From: Lagopus muta
Taxonomy: Eukaryota > Chordata > Aves > Galliformes > Phasianidae
Length of the DNA stretch: 64,000 nucleotides
Assembly (NCBI RefSeq): GCF_023343835.1
Contig: NC_064440.1
Location: 26,977,537-27,041,536 of the forward strand
Reading direction: 5' to 3'
A program made the position numbers and the translations under genes. This document shows positions 1 through 15,200 of this stretch, in pieces. Within the stretch, counting starts at the first letter, position 1. Each line of letters starts with the position of its first letter. The notes beneath the pieces are model-generated. The model searched no databases, was not told the origin of the DNA, and was given only the letters and a program-made list of their open reading frames with translations.

Positions 1-235
1 TATATTCAAGTCAGCTGTTGTGACACAAAGTTGGATTGCATTTAGAAAAACATTTGAATGTTTTTGAACACATTTGAATGTGTTTTTCATCCTCTTTTTT
101 ATGTAAGACTTGAGTTTAATTATACATTTAAGATAGTATTTGTTAATAGATGACATATTTATGTGTCTATGTATGAATTATGATGTAAGGATTGTCTAAT
201 GGTCGCTGCTTAATTGATGTGATTTCTTTCCCTAG

Positions 236-3200
236 TGCGTTCTCTTGGCTCCATCGCTCTTAGAAAGGCAGAGGATCTTGACTTCAAGTATCATTTTAAT
301 TTCTTCAGTGTCAACTTTAATGAGGAGTTGGTTGCATTGTATGGTGGTACTCTCCAACGGCAGACCAAATTTGTGCATGAATGCCTAAAAGTAATTCTTA
401 AGTTGTACAAGGTAAGGAGTGACATATTCTAAACTATTTACTTTTGTTTCTGAATGGAATGCTGACCTGTCTGTTCTGATCGGAAACAGAAGAACGTTGA
501 ATAAGGAGGGACGGTTTATGATGTATTGAACATGCCAATAATAGAAGGGAGAAATACTCTGTTTTAATAGGTTTGTATTGCTTGTGATAATCCCAAAGTC
601 TGGGTTAGGTTTTATGTTGTTTCAAAACAAATTCTTCCATTGAAATACGTGCCTTTTTGTAGCAGAGCATTAAATTTTCCCTAACTTATTTTAGTAGTAG
701 TATACCATCACCTTCCATCTGGTTTTTCCTAGAAAAGTTTTCTGCTAGCCTGTGTCATTCTAATTAATATTATCCTTGAGGGAATGCAGGTGAATTTGAG
801 GAGAAAAATGGACAGCTGTTAGCCAGAGGAGATTTGTTTAATGCTAAATCTGTTCTTGATATGCTAATTACCCTCTGGTCTTTGCTTCAGGGTCAGGAAT
901 TTGCACCAACGAGCGTCGCCATAGTAGGTCATTCCATGGGTGGTCTTGTTGCAAGAGCACTGCTTACCCTGAAGAATTTTAAGCCCGAACTTATAAACCT
1001 CCTCATTACACAAGCCACCCCTCATGTTGCACCTGTAATGCCTTTGGACAGATATCTTACTGGTAAGGACTGCAATTTACCTGAATACATTCTGTTTCTT
1101 TACTGATTTTTCTCTAGCATTAACAGGTGAGATTCTTGCAAATTGCTGTGGCCTTGCAGCAGCTTTTGTGTGCAGAATATACTGTTCTGTTTACTGTCAT
1201 TAATCTATTCCTTTCTTATTATGATGGTTGCTTGAGAGCACTCAGCTACTGAAAGTGTGGTATAAAATTGACTTTGTGGATTTGAGCTCCTGTGAAGGGG
1301 CTGAGAGTCTAAATATAAACTTAATAAGCTGTAGAGCACGTAACTAAATTTATAAGCTCTGCAGAGCATGATATTCTTTCTTTTTTTGTCAAATTTGACC
1401 TATGGAATGACTTTATATATTAAATAAACTGACTAAATGGGGATATTTTTGTGGAAGTTGTTAAATTTAATGCTTGTTGCTCTCAGTCAGGGAGAAGGAA
1501 TGTTGAATATAGATAAAATTATGTTTTACATAATGTATTTTCATAAAAGCAGCAATTTATTGTCTGCTCTATACAGGGAAGTACAGTCATTATTTATGTA
1601 CTGTTATTAGAATGATAGATTTTACTAAATAGTGCTGATAAATATATGCTATGTAAGTGAAAATTGTTCCTTGTAGATATCAAAGGAATTAGTGAAGGAA
1701 AAGAGTAGATGTTTATTTTCTTTGTTCTTTATGGCACCCAGAGGAAATGGATCATCTGTAGCTGCTGGATTTGATTTATTATATTTGTATTAATCTTCTA
1801 CAACTGATTATAATACTTCCTCATTGCTGTTTCTGGACTACAGCTGTACTTAAAATAAACCTGTGATTTGCTACTTAAATAATGTAAATGCTCAGCTAAT
1901 GTAGGAAGTGTGTCTGTCTTTCCCAACTGCTACCTCCTTGGGGTTAAAACAGCAGTTAAAACAGAGTGATGCTTGGATCTTGAATGTCTTTAGGGGAGCT
2001 TACAAAAACTTCTAGTTGAACATTTTTATGGTATGTTTGTATTTAAAGCAGATGTGTGGAAATTATCATTAATTGTGATCTATCTTACAGATTTTTATAC
2101 AGCTGTAAACAATCACTGGACTCTAAAGGCCCAAGATTTAAGAAATTTAACTACCCTTTCTGTGGCGGGAGGATTCAGAGATTACCAAGTTCGTTCAGGA
2201 CTGGCTTTTCTACCAAGACTGAGTCAGCATGACAGTGCCTTATCTGTTGTGGTAAAAAAACAACAACAACAAAAAAAAACAAACTTTTTTTGCTTTTGCA
2301 TGGAGCTGTGTTAAGTAGCTATTTATGTAATGCATGTATCAGTGTGTGATTTTAGTCTGAATATGTAGTCTAGTGAAACAAAATATGAGTAATATGTGTG
2401 AAAAAGTATATAACACATAGCGCTTTAAGTAGTTAATGTAGCAGAAAGCAGTGTCGCTTGGGCTGTTTCTTTTCATCACCTTCTTGCACTTTTCTGTTCT
2501 AAACTCAGTCTTTATTTTCTCACATTTTGCAAGAGGTGTGTATGTGGAAACTAACAGAAGGAATGTAAAAGTATAGAGTAGAATTCTTGTTTGATTACAA
2601 AAGGACAACTTTGTCATTGAGCCGCCTTTTTTTTTCCCTAATGGTTTATTTTTGAAAGAACTTAGCATTTTCTGGACCATCTAGTCCAGCCTTCTGCTTT
2701 TACAAGCATCTCTTTCCAGCGTTAATCAAACAATGTCATAGAAGTAGTTTTATTTTTCATTCTGTGCCTCCTACCTACCTGTTGCCTTCATGAAAGACAC
2801 TGGAAAACACTCCCAGTAGGGTTTGAAAGAAAAATTGCAGCTTCCAACTTTCATCTAGTGAGTAAGCCAGGTTATAAGTGGGTTTGTTCTGACATCAACT
2901 TGAAAAGTTATCTGCAGTAGTTTCTGTTTGATCGGTGTTTCCCTCCTTGTTCTTTGTGAAGAAGCTTATGTATAAATAATCTCAGCTCTAGTTCTGCTAG
3001 GCTAAGAAGATTAACTCTGCGTTTGTCCTAGTAGCCTTCATCTGCTTCAGCTGCACTTGCATTGCTCTTGAGCATTGGTCACCAGAATTTTGCATGAGAT
3101 CCCCTATGTAGTGGTGCCAGTTCTTTATTGTTTTGTCATCTGGATGTAACGACGCACACTATGTTACCATAACATGGTGGAGTGATTTGTTTTGCTTTAT

Positions 3201-6200
3201 TTTTTTCTTTGTGGCTGTAATTCGCAGTTCTTTGTAGTTTACTTGAATTGAGTTGTACTACTAGCTGATAATCCCTGTTTATGGGAGGTTTTTTATGTTA
3301 GCCCCTAAGTGCAGTAGGTGCACTTGTACAAATATGTAGCTCCAGACCATCCAGCCCTGTCTGCACCATGTTCTCATGATCCTTTATTTTAAGGATGTCC
3401 TTGATTTTTCAGCAGCAGACTTCACTGGCACGTTTCTGTTCTAATATGCCAGGGTCACTTACAAAAATAAGTAAGATTAGCCATAGAAGCAGTCTTTGAA
3501 GATTTTTGGTAAGTTTATTCTTGAACATAATTCGTCCTTTCACCACTAGGCTCCTCTATCTAGTATAGATACTTCCTTAGTCATTTTGTTTTGCAAGTCT
3601 TATTTTTGCTGAAGTAAACAAGGTTTTGGTCTGAAGATGTAATTCTCTTCAAACCCTTTCCCTGAAAATCTTCTTAATTACCCAAATAGATCCATGTGTG
3701 ACATGTGGATCTGTAAGCATTCAGCCTCCTGTGACATGCCCATGGCATCACCAAGGCAGTTGTGATGCCTTGTGCCCAAATTGCAGCAATGCTGGTGTTA
3801 TTTTGATGACATATCTTTGTACTGATATCTACAGTACAAGCTGTATTCAATAGATTTACAGGAAAAAAAAAAAAAACACAACAAACATGCTTAGTATTTT
3901 TAAATACTGAATATCAAAAGAATGTCTTAACTCTATTCCTTCTCCAGAGTTCAGCTGTGCCTCGGGCTTGGGCCTCAACAGACCATCTCTCCATAGTCTG
4001 GTAAGCAAATGAGACAAAAGTTAATTGACTGACCAAACATCTCTCTGTTCTCTATTCTTCTTACATTATACAGCAATGTTGTGTCAGCATAGTATTGTCT
4101 CTTCCTACTACTTTTATTCCCCTGGATATTTTCTTTCTAGATTTAAATTTATAATTCTGTTTTTCAGGTGCAAGGAATTGATCCTGGCTACCATCAGAGC
4201 TTTCTTTGATCTCATAGATGAGAACACAAGGCAGGTTTGTAAATGTGATCCTGTACGTAATCCCCCAATCCTGTACATTTTCTTTTTCCATCAAAGAATG
4301 CTTAATCAGAACAAATAACACCCTGATAGACTGGAGGCTCACTTTTGATTTTTATTTTTTTTTTGCTGTGTCATGCTGAGAGAATTGTTACCTTTTTGGT
4401 ACCAGTCTCTGAAAAAATCCCACGGCTTTGTGTCATTTGCTCAAGGTGTCAGAAATAATTAGATGTTATATTAATTTTTATTCTTTTATAAATAATTATT
4501 ACTTGATGTTTTATAGCTGGAGTATGGACTAAACTTTTATTCACTAATGCAGTAGGTTTAGTTGACCTTGCATCGTAACAAACAGATTTTGAATGGAACC
4601 TCTTAGTGTCTTCGACTCCCCTTTTATACCTCATGTATAAATGATGAAAAACTGTGGTAGTTTATCTCAGGCATGATGCTACTCAAACTTTCCCATGTGT
4701 TGTCATAATGGCTGGCAAATAAATACAAATACTGGCACAAGGAAAAGCTAATGTTTTTATCTCCAGTTACCATCACTTATTTCATTTCTAAATAAATATC
4801 ACACATCCTACTTCTTGAAGACTGTTGGGAAATCTGCCATTATACTCTGTTCTCTTTCTGTGGTGTTAGGCAGCAATAAATCAGAATTGGGATTAAGGTC
4901 CAGAGCTTGGAAATATGCAAGAGCGGAGCCCCAGGCATAGAAGAGGAAGGCTTACAGATGTTTGGTTTTTGGTTTTCCAGAATCCGTGGTACAGATTTCA
5001 CTGGTTTCTTAAGTATACTCACTTCAACGTGAGATTTATAGAGATAGAAAGGCGTTGCAGTTGCTCTGAAGTTGACTGACAGTGTGCTGGAGCGTAAAAC
5101 TTTACAGAAAGCCAACTGTAATGTCCACGGTGTTGAAGAAAAAACATTAGTCTCTGTGATTTGATTTGGGGGATAAAAAGCAAATTAGAACAAAAGCAAA
5201 GCCCAGCATAGACTTAGAGCTGTTTGGGTGGCGGAAAAATATTCAATGAGTTGTATTAAGCTAGAATTATAACCCCAGATAAGTAAATATAAACCTAAGG
5301 ATTTTCAACTCTGCTAAAAGTGTGATATTTTGAGAAGAAGGTATGAGTGTCTAATTAAATAATACTATTAATTATAGTAGTAGTATCAGGGAAGACCTGA
5401 TAGCAGCTTTTCAGTATCTAAAGCAAAGGAACAGACTCTTCAGCAGGGCATATTGTAACAGGACATGGGAAAATGGCTTCAGTGTAAAACGGATGACGTT
5501 TAGATCGGATATAAGTAAAAGGTCTTCTAAGATAAAGGTAGTGAAGCATTGGAAAGGTTGCTCAGAGGTGGTGGATGCCCCATCCCTGGGGGCGTTCAAG
5601 GTTCAGCTGGAGCAGGTTTGGAGCAGCCTGATGTAGGGTAGATGCCCGTGTTTGTTGCAGGGAGAGTTGGACTAGATGACTTTTAAAGGTTCTTTCCAAC
5701 TCAAATGGTTCTGTGATTAATAGTGCGGTTTCCTTGTGTTAAGAGCAGGCAAGAATACAAAGCACCCCTAAACTGTATTCCTACAGATCATGGCAGTTAT
5801 TTATGTATTTGTTTGTTTTTAAGATAACTGAGGATCCCAAGAAGAGAATGTCCGTGTTGAATCACCACTTTGTTAGACACCCTGGAAAGATATTTGAGGA
5901 AAATCCTGAAGCTTTCACAGAACTTACAGGTGTGCAGCAAGTTTTCTCCTGAACAGGATGCAGTGATACTCCTTGGTTAAGAGTTGATCTTCTCACCAGC
6001 AAACTCTTGAAATAAAGTTTGTCCTTTTTTAGACGTTGCTAAAATAATAGTATAGGTTTTAAATGTAAACTGGTCAGTGTTTGTATGGTTTCCAGCACTA
6101 AATAGGTTGAAAGTGTTAGGGGCAAAAATAAGCGTGTTGTTTTTATATGCCTTTGATTCTGAGGGACGTGCTAAATAGACACATATACCAAGATGTCCAA

Positions 6201-9200
6201 TAGAAAGTCTCAGAAATTGGGTGTAGCTGGACATTAAAAGTACAGTGTAATATATGCTTACATCCCATCGCTGTTAGAGAGATAGTGTGAGTATTGTAGA
6301 GCCACTGTGATAATTCTGTGCTACTTAAGAAAATTCTGAATGTCCTGGGCTACTTTGTCAATGACTTCCTTTTCATAACTGTGTCAAGTAGTAGGGCAAA
6401 ATGCATCACCTACTGGTGGTTTTCTTGTTACAGACAAGGTTTCAACCACTGAGTTGACAGATGAGAAATCTTGAGCGTGTGAATTTTCGGGAGCTAAAAA
6501 GATGTTTTTATAGGGCACAGGTGTATTCCTAGATCTGCTGAAGAGCTCTGAACTGAGGAAAACCATTTTATTTCAGAAATGTTTAAAATGTAAACTATTG
6601 CAGAGCTTCTGAGATAGCTAGAACTTTGGTTTCTGGTTTTGGCCACCCTCTTATGAGAAAGTACTTAGGCACTGATGTGCTGGAGTGTGTCCTGCAGAGG
6701 GCCATCAAAATTGCTAGCTCTTGGGGAGCTGTGTTTGTTCACACTAAATGAGTGATTACCTTATTCTGGTTTATTAATATTAACCTTCTTGCACAACAAC
6801 TTGCATAGTTTATATATCCAGTCTATTTATTATTGTATTATTCTTTTTCTCCACCTGTGTCTTTAAACTCCTACTGTTTTCTTGTACGTGGTATTTAGCT
6901 CATCTTTGACTTACTTTCACATAAGTTTCACATAAATATTAGTTTTCTTGTAAGGATGATGGAAACAAAAATTGGGGATGTTTCCAATGCTGCCTCATTT
7001 AATGTCTGTCACCCTGTAATTGTGTTTATGTTACACGGTTTCTTGTTTATTTTGATTTCCTGAGAGCCTTATTTTGAAATCCATAGACTTTTTGGTTTTA
7101 CAACTAATATGTAGCAATGGGATCCTAGAGTTATGTTACTTCCTGTGAAACTGACAATAACTATTGCATATAATTTTAAGAAGCAGCAAGCCTGTGAATG
7201 GATTAAAGCTTATAAAATTTAAGGCCACTTAAAGATGAGAGACAAGACTTAGGCAATAAAAAAAAAAGATGAGATTTGAAAGATAAGGAAGAATATTTCC
7301 TTCAGGTGACAAATAAAAATTTATTTGTTTTTTAGGAACTTTCATGTGGATTGAAGTCAAAACCTCAAAATGGACTTATTCAGCTTACAATGCAAGTAAC
7401 ATTTTTCTTCGTTGTGTTTTTATGTTTGTCCTCTTCACTAATGAGTTCTTTTTTTCTTCTTTTAAGGATTCTGATGGAAAATATTTCACATTTCCTCTTG
7501 CAAGCCACAGAGAATCCTACAGTCATGTTTACTGTGAAAACACTATGTTGGTGAGATGATACTTATCGTTCTCTCTGGAATTTGTTTATAGATTTGCATG
7601 GTGTTAATTTGGATTCACTGCATATTTTCAGACAATTTAGTGAATAGTAGTTGAAATTAATAACATCCACTTGCAGTCACAGCCTATGCTTTGCATCAGA
7701 TGTACTTTTTGTTTTAGCATGTCATGCTAAGTGTTTGAGGTGTGAAACCTTCCGTACCACCTGAACTTCACTGTCTTATTTCTGGCTCCATTACTCTGAG
7801 CTCCAGATTGCTTTCTTCTTTAATTTGGTATAGCTGTATTGATTGCTTTAGATGAAGAAGTTATTTTCAGTGTTGCCAGGATTCAGCCATACTTGTAAAA
7901 CAGGAAGGCTGTTTATATGTTTGCTTCCCCATGATAACGTTGAAGCGAGTCAGAAATTCTACAGAAATTTTCCACTAGGCAGTGGAAGTGAATGAGAGCC
8001 AGCTGAGAATGTAGCACCTTCTCAGCTGTTGCCTTTGTGGAGAGCTGATAGCATACATTGTATTTTTAGTTCTACACGTATCGTTTCAGCCAAGATGTTT
8101 TTGAAATAATTTAAAAGATATTTTTGAAAAGAAGGAACGTAATCTCTTGGCAAACTGGAGATTGATAAATGTACCTCCTAGAATTACAGGACTGTTTTGG
8201 ATTAGTGGCAAGAAAATTTAAATGCTTTCATTTTCCATCCTTCCCATCCTCCTTACTGCAAAACAAAAGGTTCAGTCCATCGTTATGGAGAAGAGTGTAT
8301 ATCCTCAGAGCTTTTCTATTTGTTCTTATCAGGAGCAGCTTCAAAGTCTTTACTTCTATTTGCCAAACGTTGGATTTGCTTTAAGAGAATAGTATTGGTT
8401 CATAAATAGAGAAGATGACAAAAAAAAAAAAAAAGAAAATGGTTCCTGAAAAAAGAAACAACACCTTTCACAGTGACGTTTCATCCTTCCACAGCTGGAA
8501 TTCCGATACGATGATACCAGACTTCACGTTGACTTCTGTTAGTGCACAAGTCTGACTTGGCTGTGAAATGGAAGAAAAAAAAAGTTAATGGATACATTTC
8601 ATTAAAAGCAACTGAAGTTTAAGGGAGACCACTTTTGTCACCATTCTTGCTTTTGCACTTGAGCAGATTAAATCCTTAAGAGAGTTTGGTTGCTATAGAG
8701 ATAGCCACTGCAGATGTACTGAGCAGAAGATGAGTGAGGTGAAGGGTGGAAGTTTGTTTCTCCTTTGTAAATTAATTGCAGCAGTTTCTTCTATCAAAGA
8801 GTTTTAGAACAATTGGAATACTGAAGCTCTTGCCTTGTTTGAGTTAAAGAATTACTATTTTTAATCTATCTATAAATTCACACATCAGTAACGTACCTCA
8901 TTATGGTATTGCTGTTACAGGACACAAGTAGCTGGATTTATGGCTGTATGGACAGCAATTCTTCAGTCTGGTGAGTATAAACAATTTTTTGTTTAAATAG
9001 ATCTTGTAAGACTACATTTCAGTTTTTGAGCACATAAAATACGTTTTTTAAGAAGAGATTGGGAACAGAAGTAGAATTACTGCTGTTAATAACTTGTGCT
9101 TTCAGCAGGAAAACAGAAAAGATAGGCTTTCTCAAAATATCTGCATGAATGCAGAATATAATGAGTGAAGTTTCTTTAGCTGTATGTTTGATTTTTATAG

Positions 9201-12200
9201 CAGTAAAAAGTTGCTCCTGTTGCTCTGTGCTATATTGGATCCTAAATTGTGTGTTTTGTAACATCTCTTTAAAATCCTGTGACAAAGACATAAAACTTAC
9301 TTGAAGCCCTCAAAAAATGAAGCGTCTTTTTTATTTTTTTCATGTTTCAGAATTGCTATTGCTTTATTATATGAAAATATTTAGAAATGTGGCTCAGTTA
9401 GTAATTATTTGAATCATGTCATTACTGTAATTACAAAAAGGGATTTAAAGAAAACCCTATTCTTAACACTGACTTAGCTTTCCTCTCCGAAGTTATCTCC
9501 ACGTGAATTGCATCTGCTCTTTGGATTTAGGGAAAGCTTCCAGATAGATTTGGGCTGGTGTGGTGTTTGGGAGCTGTGCTGAAACATGTTTGGCTGTTAC
9601 TGTTCTGTATAACCTGTGACTGGCATCAGATAGAGGTTAACATGGTGCAGGACTGCTGTCTAAAACTTAGCCTAGTAAAATCCGTAGCAAAATCAGCATT
9701 GTCCTGAGATCCTTTAGCACTATTTAGAGAAATAAATGTAATCCTGATATTCTAAAAAACATATGTTAAATGGCTGACTGAATTTCTTACTGTTCATTAT
9801 ATAACTTAGTATAGATGCACACCAGTTTTGCACACAAAAGTGTTATTCTGTACAGTATGGTTTTGGTATTCATGGAACCATGGACACTTGTGATATTTAA
9901 CACGTTAAAATTTGTGTGTTAATTCAGTGTTGATGTGTGTGTCTGTTGTGTGGTTACTGATTGCTGTGCATGACAAAGTTAGAGCTCTCCTTTCTTTGTT
10001 ATTGCAAGAACAAGATCTGCAGTATCTGAAATGATTGCCTATAATTTGATTAATGACTGTGGTAGCCAACTGCAGTAGGCTTAGACTTGTTCCCAATTCA
10101 CAAATGTGAATCTGTGTAGAGGGGGGGAAACCTGGTCCACAGTCAGAATGTAGTGCCTGTCTAATTAATGTGTTCATCCCTTAATGTGCATGGATTTTTG
10201 CAGTCTGGAAGCTGCTGATCTATCCTGGAGAGCTGAGTTACTTCCAACCGTCAAGGTAAGCATTGTACCTACCTTGGAGCAGGGGAGAGTGTTTGGTGGG
10301 TTGTTTTGTGTCTTGGGAGATATAGCTGTACTGTTTACAGCATTGAAACATGCAGTTGTATTCCAGAGGACGGAATACAAGAAGTGGACATCTGATAATT
10401 GATGAGCTAAGAGCTATGTTTAGTAATGATTCTTATTTTTTCTCTTTCTTACTTTCTTTCTGGTTTTTTTGTTGTTTTTTTTTTTAATTTTTGAGGTTGC
10501 AATACTGAAACTTCAGGACTATCCTTCTCTGTCCCACATTGTCATTCTTGTACCACCCTCAGCTGGCAATAAGGTAAAAAGATGGAAATTGCATGCTCAG
10601 AGTGTTCATAGCTTTCAGGTCCTACAATGGAAGATAAAGAATTAAATGTGTGCTAAGTTGCATTGATAAACTGTATACCTTACACTACAGTGTGGTCTGA
10701 AGGTTAACTCCATTTACTACTTTAAGCCAATAAATGTTTGCAGTTGATAAACTGCCAAACTTAAAGCCTGGATAGTAGTTGAAAGATGCTGAACAACAGT
10801 TCTCAAGCAAGTTCTTAGAGTTCTTGGCAGTTCTTGCATGTTTTTCTTAATATTCTGGTATCATTCTTGTATGTTTGTTTTAGTGAAATCAATTCCTTTA
10901 CCAGGGTAGCAGACAGCTGTAGATATTTGAAGGTAACATGTGGATTCTGGGGAGAATGGTGCAGACACCCATGCAAGCTCTTGAACCTCAAATAATTAAT
11001 AAATTAGTAGTGGTAGACTGAATTTCACACAGTTGGATACTTCTGAATCTCACAGATAATTTGGGAAATAAAACCTGCTGAGTTGCAGTTCACTGTTAAA
11101 AATCATGGAAATTGCTTTTCAAGAAAACGGCTGATAAACTTATGATGTGATGGAAAGTAATCTTCAAGTGAGCTAAATGTGTATTAGAGATGGTAAAAAT
11201 TGTATCTGCTGCATGCTTTTCTGTCGTTTATGTAATTAAACTTTAGGAGCCAAACTAGAGGTTCTATCTGCTTAGGCAGTGATACAAAGAACTGGGACAG
11301 ATCACTCTCCTTTGCAGCATCACACCCCCACTTCCCATCCCACCGCTGAACAAAAAAATGTGAACTGGATTCTGATCTTTCTCAGCTGTTTGGATAGTCT
11401 TTTGAAGATTGTTGCAGAGGATTAAAAGCAGGACAACTGTGCAAGTTATGCTTAAGATTGCCAAACTTGTACTGCTGTGTGCAAGAGCAAACAAACTGCC
11501 ATTTTTGATCAGTGGAGTGTAGAAAAGTGACATCTCAGTATTTGTGTCTTGCACTTTGCCTGAATTGGAATTGGCTAGAGCAAAGGCTTTGGTCTTGTGC
11601 TGAATTTAGATCTGTGCTGAATATTCTGAATTGCAGTTTACTTTGGACTGTGAATTCTTCAAAGAGGATTCCAGAACAATACAGCTCCCTGTAACAAATC
11701 TTTTTTCCTTTGGTAAGTGTATCATGTTACTTCTAGAAAAAATGTGAAACGAATATTGCTAGCACTTTGGATAATATTTTTTCCCAAAAATTCCAATGGT
11801 CAGAGTTTTTTGTTAGTTAGTTAGTTAATTTGTTTTTTGGGAGATGAATTGTTTTTACAAAAGTTAATACAACTCCTGCTAGCAACTAACAAATAAGAAG
11901 TATGCTTTTTTGACTAAGAGATATAGAAGCACATAAATTGCTTGGGGGGAAAAAGTATCTGAAGATGTAGTGAGCTCTCAAATTAGTGGTATCTAATATT
12001 TTGAAATAACGTATTCTTTACAGGCCTTTCTTCAAGCAAAATTCTGTTAAATTCAACTGGCTTATTTTACAACATACAGCTTCAGCACTTCAACCAAGTA
12101 AGAACAGGACTTTTTAAGCTAATGTAACCACTGTTTGGAGACTAAGTTGAGGTCTTTTTTATATTTTAGGTATATCAAGCTTTCAAAATACACGTAGAGA

Positions 12201-15200
12201 GCCACTGCCAGCCACTGATAGGTAAATATATGTGTTCAAAAGTATAAATTTATATCACAAAACTTGCTGAAAATTCTCAAGGCTAAAACTTGCAGAAATA
12301 TAAGTCCTCTTGAGCAATTCAGTCTAGGCAGTATTATTATAACTTTATTATTAACCTTACATTATTATAACCTTATTATAACCTATCAAACGTTTGCTGA
12401 TACTTCACAGAGTCACAGAATCATAGGGATCGGGAGGGACCTCTTGAGATTATCGAGTCCAACCCCCTGCTAAAGCAGGCTCCCTAGAATAGGTTGCACA
12501 GGAAAGCATCCAGGTGGCTTTTTATATCTCTAGAGAAGAAGGCTCCACAACCTCTGTAGGCAGCCTGTTTTAGTGCTCTGTCGCTGTCAAAGTAAAGAAG
12601 TTCTTCCTCATGTTTGTGTGGAACGTTGTGTTCCTGTCTGTGCCCATTGTCCTGCTGCTGGGCACTGCCAAGAAGAGCCCATCCCCATTCACTTGACTCC
12701 TGCTCATCAGATGTTTAGAAATATTGATAAGATCTTCTCTCAGTTTTCTCCAGGCTGAACAGTCCCAGGTCTCTCAGCCTTTGCTTGTATGAGGAGATGT
12801 TCCAGGCCCCTGATTATCTCTGTGACCCTCTGCTGGACTCTCTTCAGAAGCTCTCTGCCTTTCTTCAACTGGAGAGCCTGTAATTAGACACAGTAATACA
12901 GATGCGGTCACATCAGGGCAGAGTAGAGAGAGAGAGAATCGCCTCCCGTAACCTGCTGTTCGCACTTTTTAATGCACCCCAAGACAACATTGGCCCTGGT
13001 CACAAGGGCATGCTGCTGGCTCATGGTCAACCTGTTGTCCACCAGGACACCCAAGTCCGTCTCTTTGGAGCTCTTTTCTTTCAGGTCAGCCCCTAATCTT
13101 TATTGATGTGAGCAGTTATTCCTTCTCAGGTGTAGGACTCTACGCTGCCCTCATTGAGCCTCGCTCTCTCTCAATGGCAGCACAGCCTTCTGGTGTGTCA
13201 GCCACTCCTCCCAGCTTCATATTATCAGCACACTTACTGAGGGTGGACTGTGTCCCTTATCTAGATCGTTGAAGATGATGTTATACAAGACCAGACCCTG
13301 TAGTGGCCCCCTGAGGTGCATTGCTAGATATGGGTCTCCAACCAGGCTGCACAGCTGATCACAATCCTCTCAGCTCTGCCAACCAGCTAGTTCTCCATCC
13401 AGCTCACTGCTCATCTATCCCACGCTTCCTATGTTTACCTAGAAGGATGTTATGGGGGACACTGTCAAAAGCCTTGCTGAAATCAAGATAGACAACATCC
13501 ACTGCTACTCAGCTGGTTGCGATATTTTCAGAGGCTATCAGATTGGTCAAGCATGTTTTCCCTTTTGTGAATCCATGTTGACTGCTACTGATTACCTTCT
13601 TTTCCTCCACTTGCTTGAAAGCAACATTCAGAATTTGTTGTTCCATCATTCCATTTCTCACTTTTTATGAAGTTCAAAGAAAATGGGGAATTAGTCTTTG
13701 TTTGTTTTTTGTTGTTTTTTTTTTTGCTTCTCAGCAAAGGAAAGCTCAACTTTATGTAGATTTCTGTGTTACGTTGCAAGTGTTTCTCAACCATAAAGTA
13801 CTTCACCAATCCTGGTACTCAAATGTGTTGAGCAAACATTAACTCAAACAGAAAGGGATGCTTAAGGACTTTTTTTTTTTTTAGCAAAGTTTTATTAGCT
13901 TGAGGAAATAGCTTTCAAGTGAAAATCAGAGGTTTTTCTTGTAACTGTTCTGCTTTTTAACTGTTGGTTCTTGTCTTGTTATGTAACAATGTGTTTAACA
14001 ATGTCATTTTTGCTCAATGCTGAGTTCACTGAACTGCATTGTGGTTTTAATTGAAATGTAAATACAAGCAAAATGCTTCTGCATGATGATTTGTAGGCCA
14101 CTCTCTGTTTTATTTGCATTTTGAAAGTCTTTAAGTGAAATTATACCGAGTCAGGTATGATGCACAGATGTAATAAGCAGTAAGCAGTGTATGTATATAT
14201 TCATGCTTTGGTGTTGTTTTGAGGAAATGGTACCTTGTAAATGTTGTGTCTGTATTCAGTGAGACTATTAAATTTTCTTCATTTAATTTTTGCAGATACT
14301 GGTCACATCTTGTTCTGAATGATTTTTGTGCTTGTAATTATCTTCCCTTTTCAGAAAGAAAACCCAGTGTTTACAGACTTCATATACCCTGGTCACATGA
14401 AGACTCAATGACTGTGGTTAAGTAAGGACTTTAACAATTGTAATTTCTTGTTATGTTTTGGAACAGATTGAGCATTCCACTGTGGGCGTATTTCTGACAC
14501 GAGACAAATTCTCCAGTCTCAAGTGCTTTGCTTTTGTGTGTTTCTCTCATTTATCTGTCTGTCTTTCTTGACAGAGTTCTTTGGATTTTTCTTCACAATG
14601 TCTACTAATAGATAAATTAGTTGCTTGCTTAATAGTTATTACTTATTTTCTGGAAGTGGATGTTCAATTTCCTGGTAATTTTAAGGTTTGACCCCCTTAA
14701 TGAATGGGAACTGGAGCTTGCTCTGGGTACTGGTTTCTTACTGTAAACCAGATTTTTGATCACAGAGCAGCCCTAAGCTCTTTCAATAGTATAGCCCTGA
14801 CAAAAACAAATGATACACCTTGAAATGTGTGTCACTCATGAATTGCAGTTGAACAACCTGATTGAACTTCAGGTATTTTTCCCATATTTTCTACTCCAAC
14901 AGCTTAATGCTTACAGGAGACTGAATTTTCTTGAAAATCTGTCCTACCCATTCTCTTCATTTAGCATATTTACATGTTCTGTGAGGTGTTAGCTAAATAT
15001 GTCAGTTTTCATTACTACTATGCCTCTTGGTAGACTGGAAGACAGTGACTTGAGAATATTAAGCATATTGCCTGGTTTAGTGGAAGGTGTCCCTGCCCAT
15101 GACAGAGAAGCAATACAGACTGTAAGATACTTTCCAACCCAAACCATTCTATGGTTTCCTGTGATAGAATAAGCACGTTCAGTATGCCGTTCAGTTCACA

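Noticed and set aside
834-890. ATG-initiated upstream extension of the PGAP1 catalytic exon
   Set aside because: The sequence before 891 is intron with a clear tttgcttcag acceptor, and the preceding exon joins in phase to GQEFAP.
2660-2800. Possible CR1 tail on the minus strand (gaccatctagtccagccttc)
   Set aside because: Only about 20 bases resemble the element and there is no terminal repeat, so it is too weak to list.
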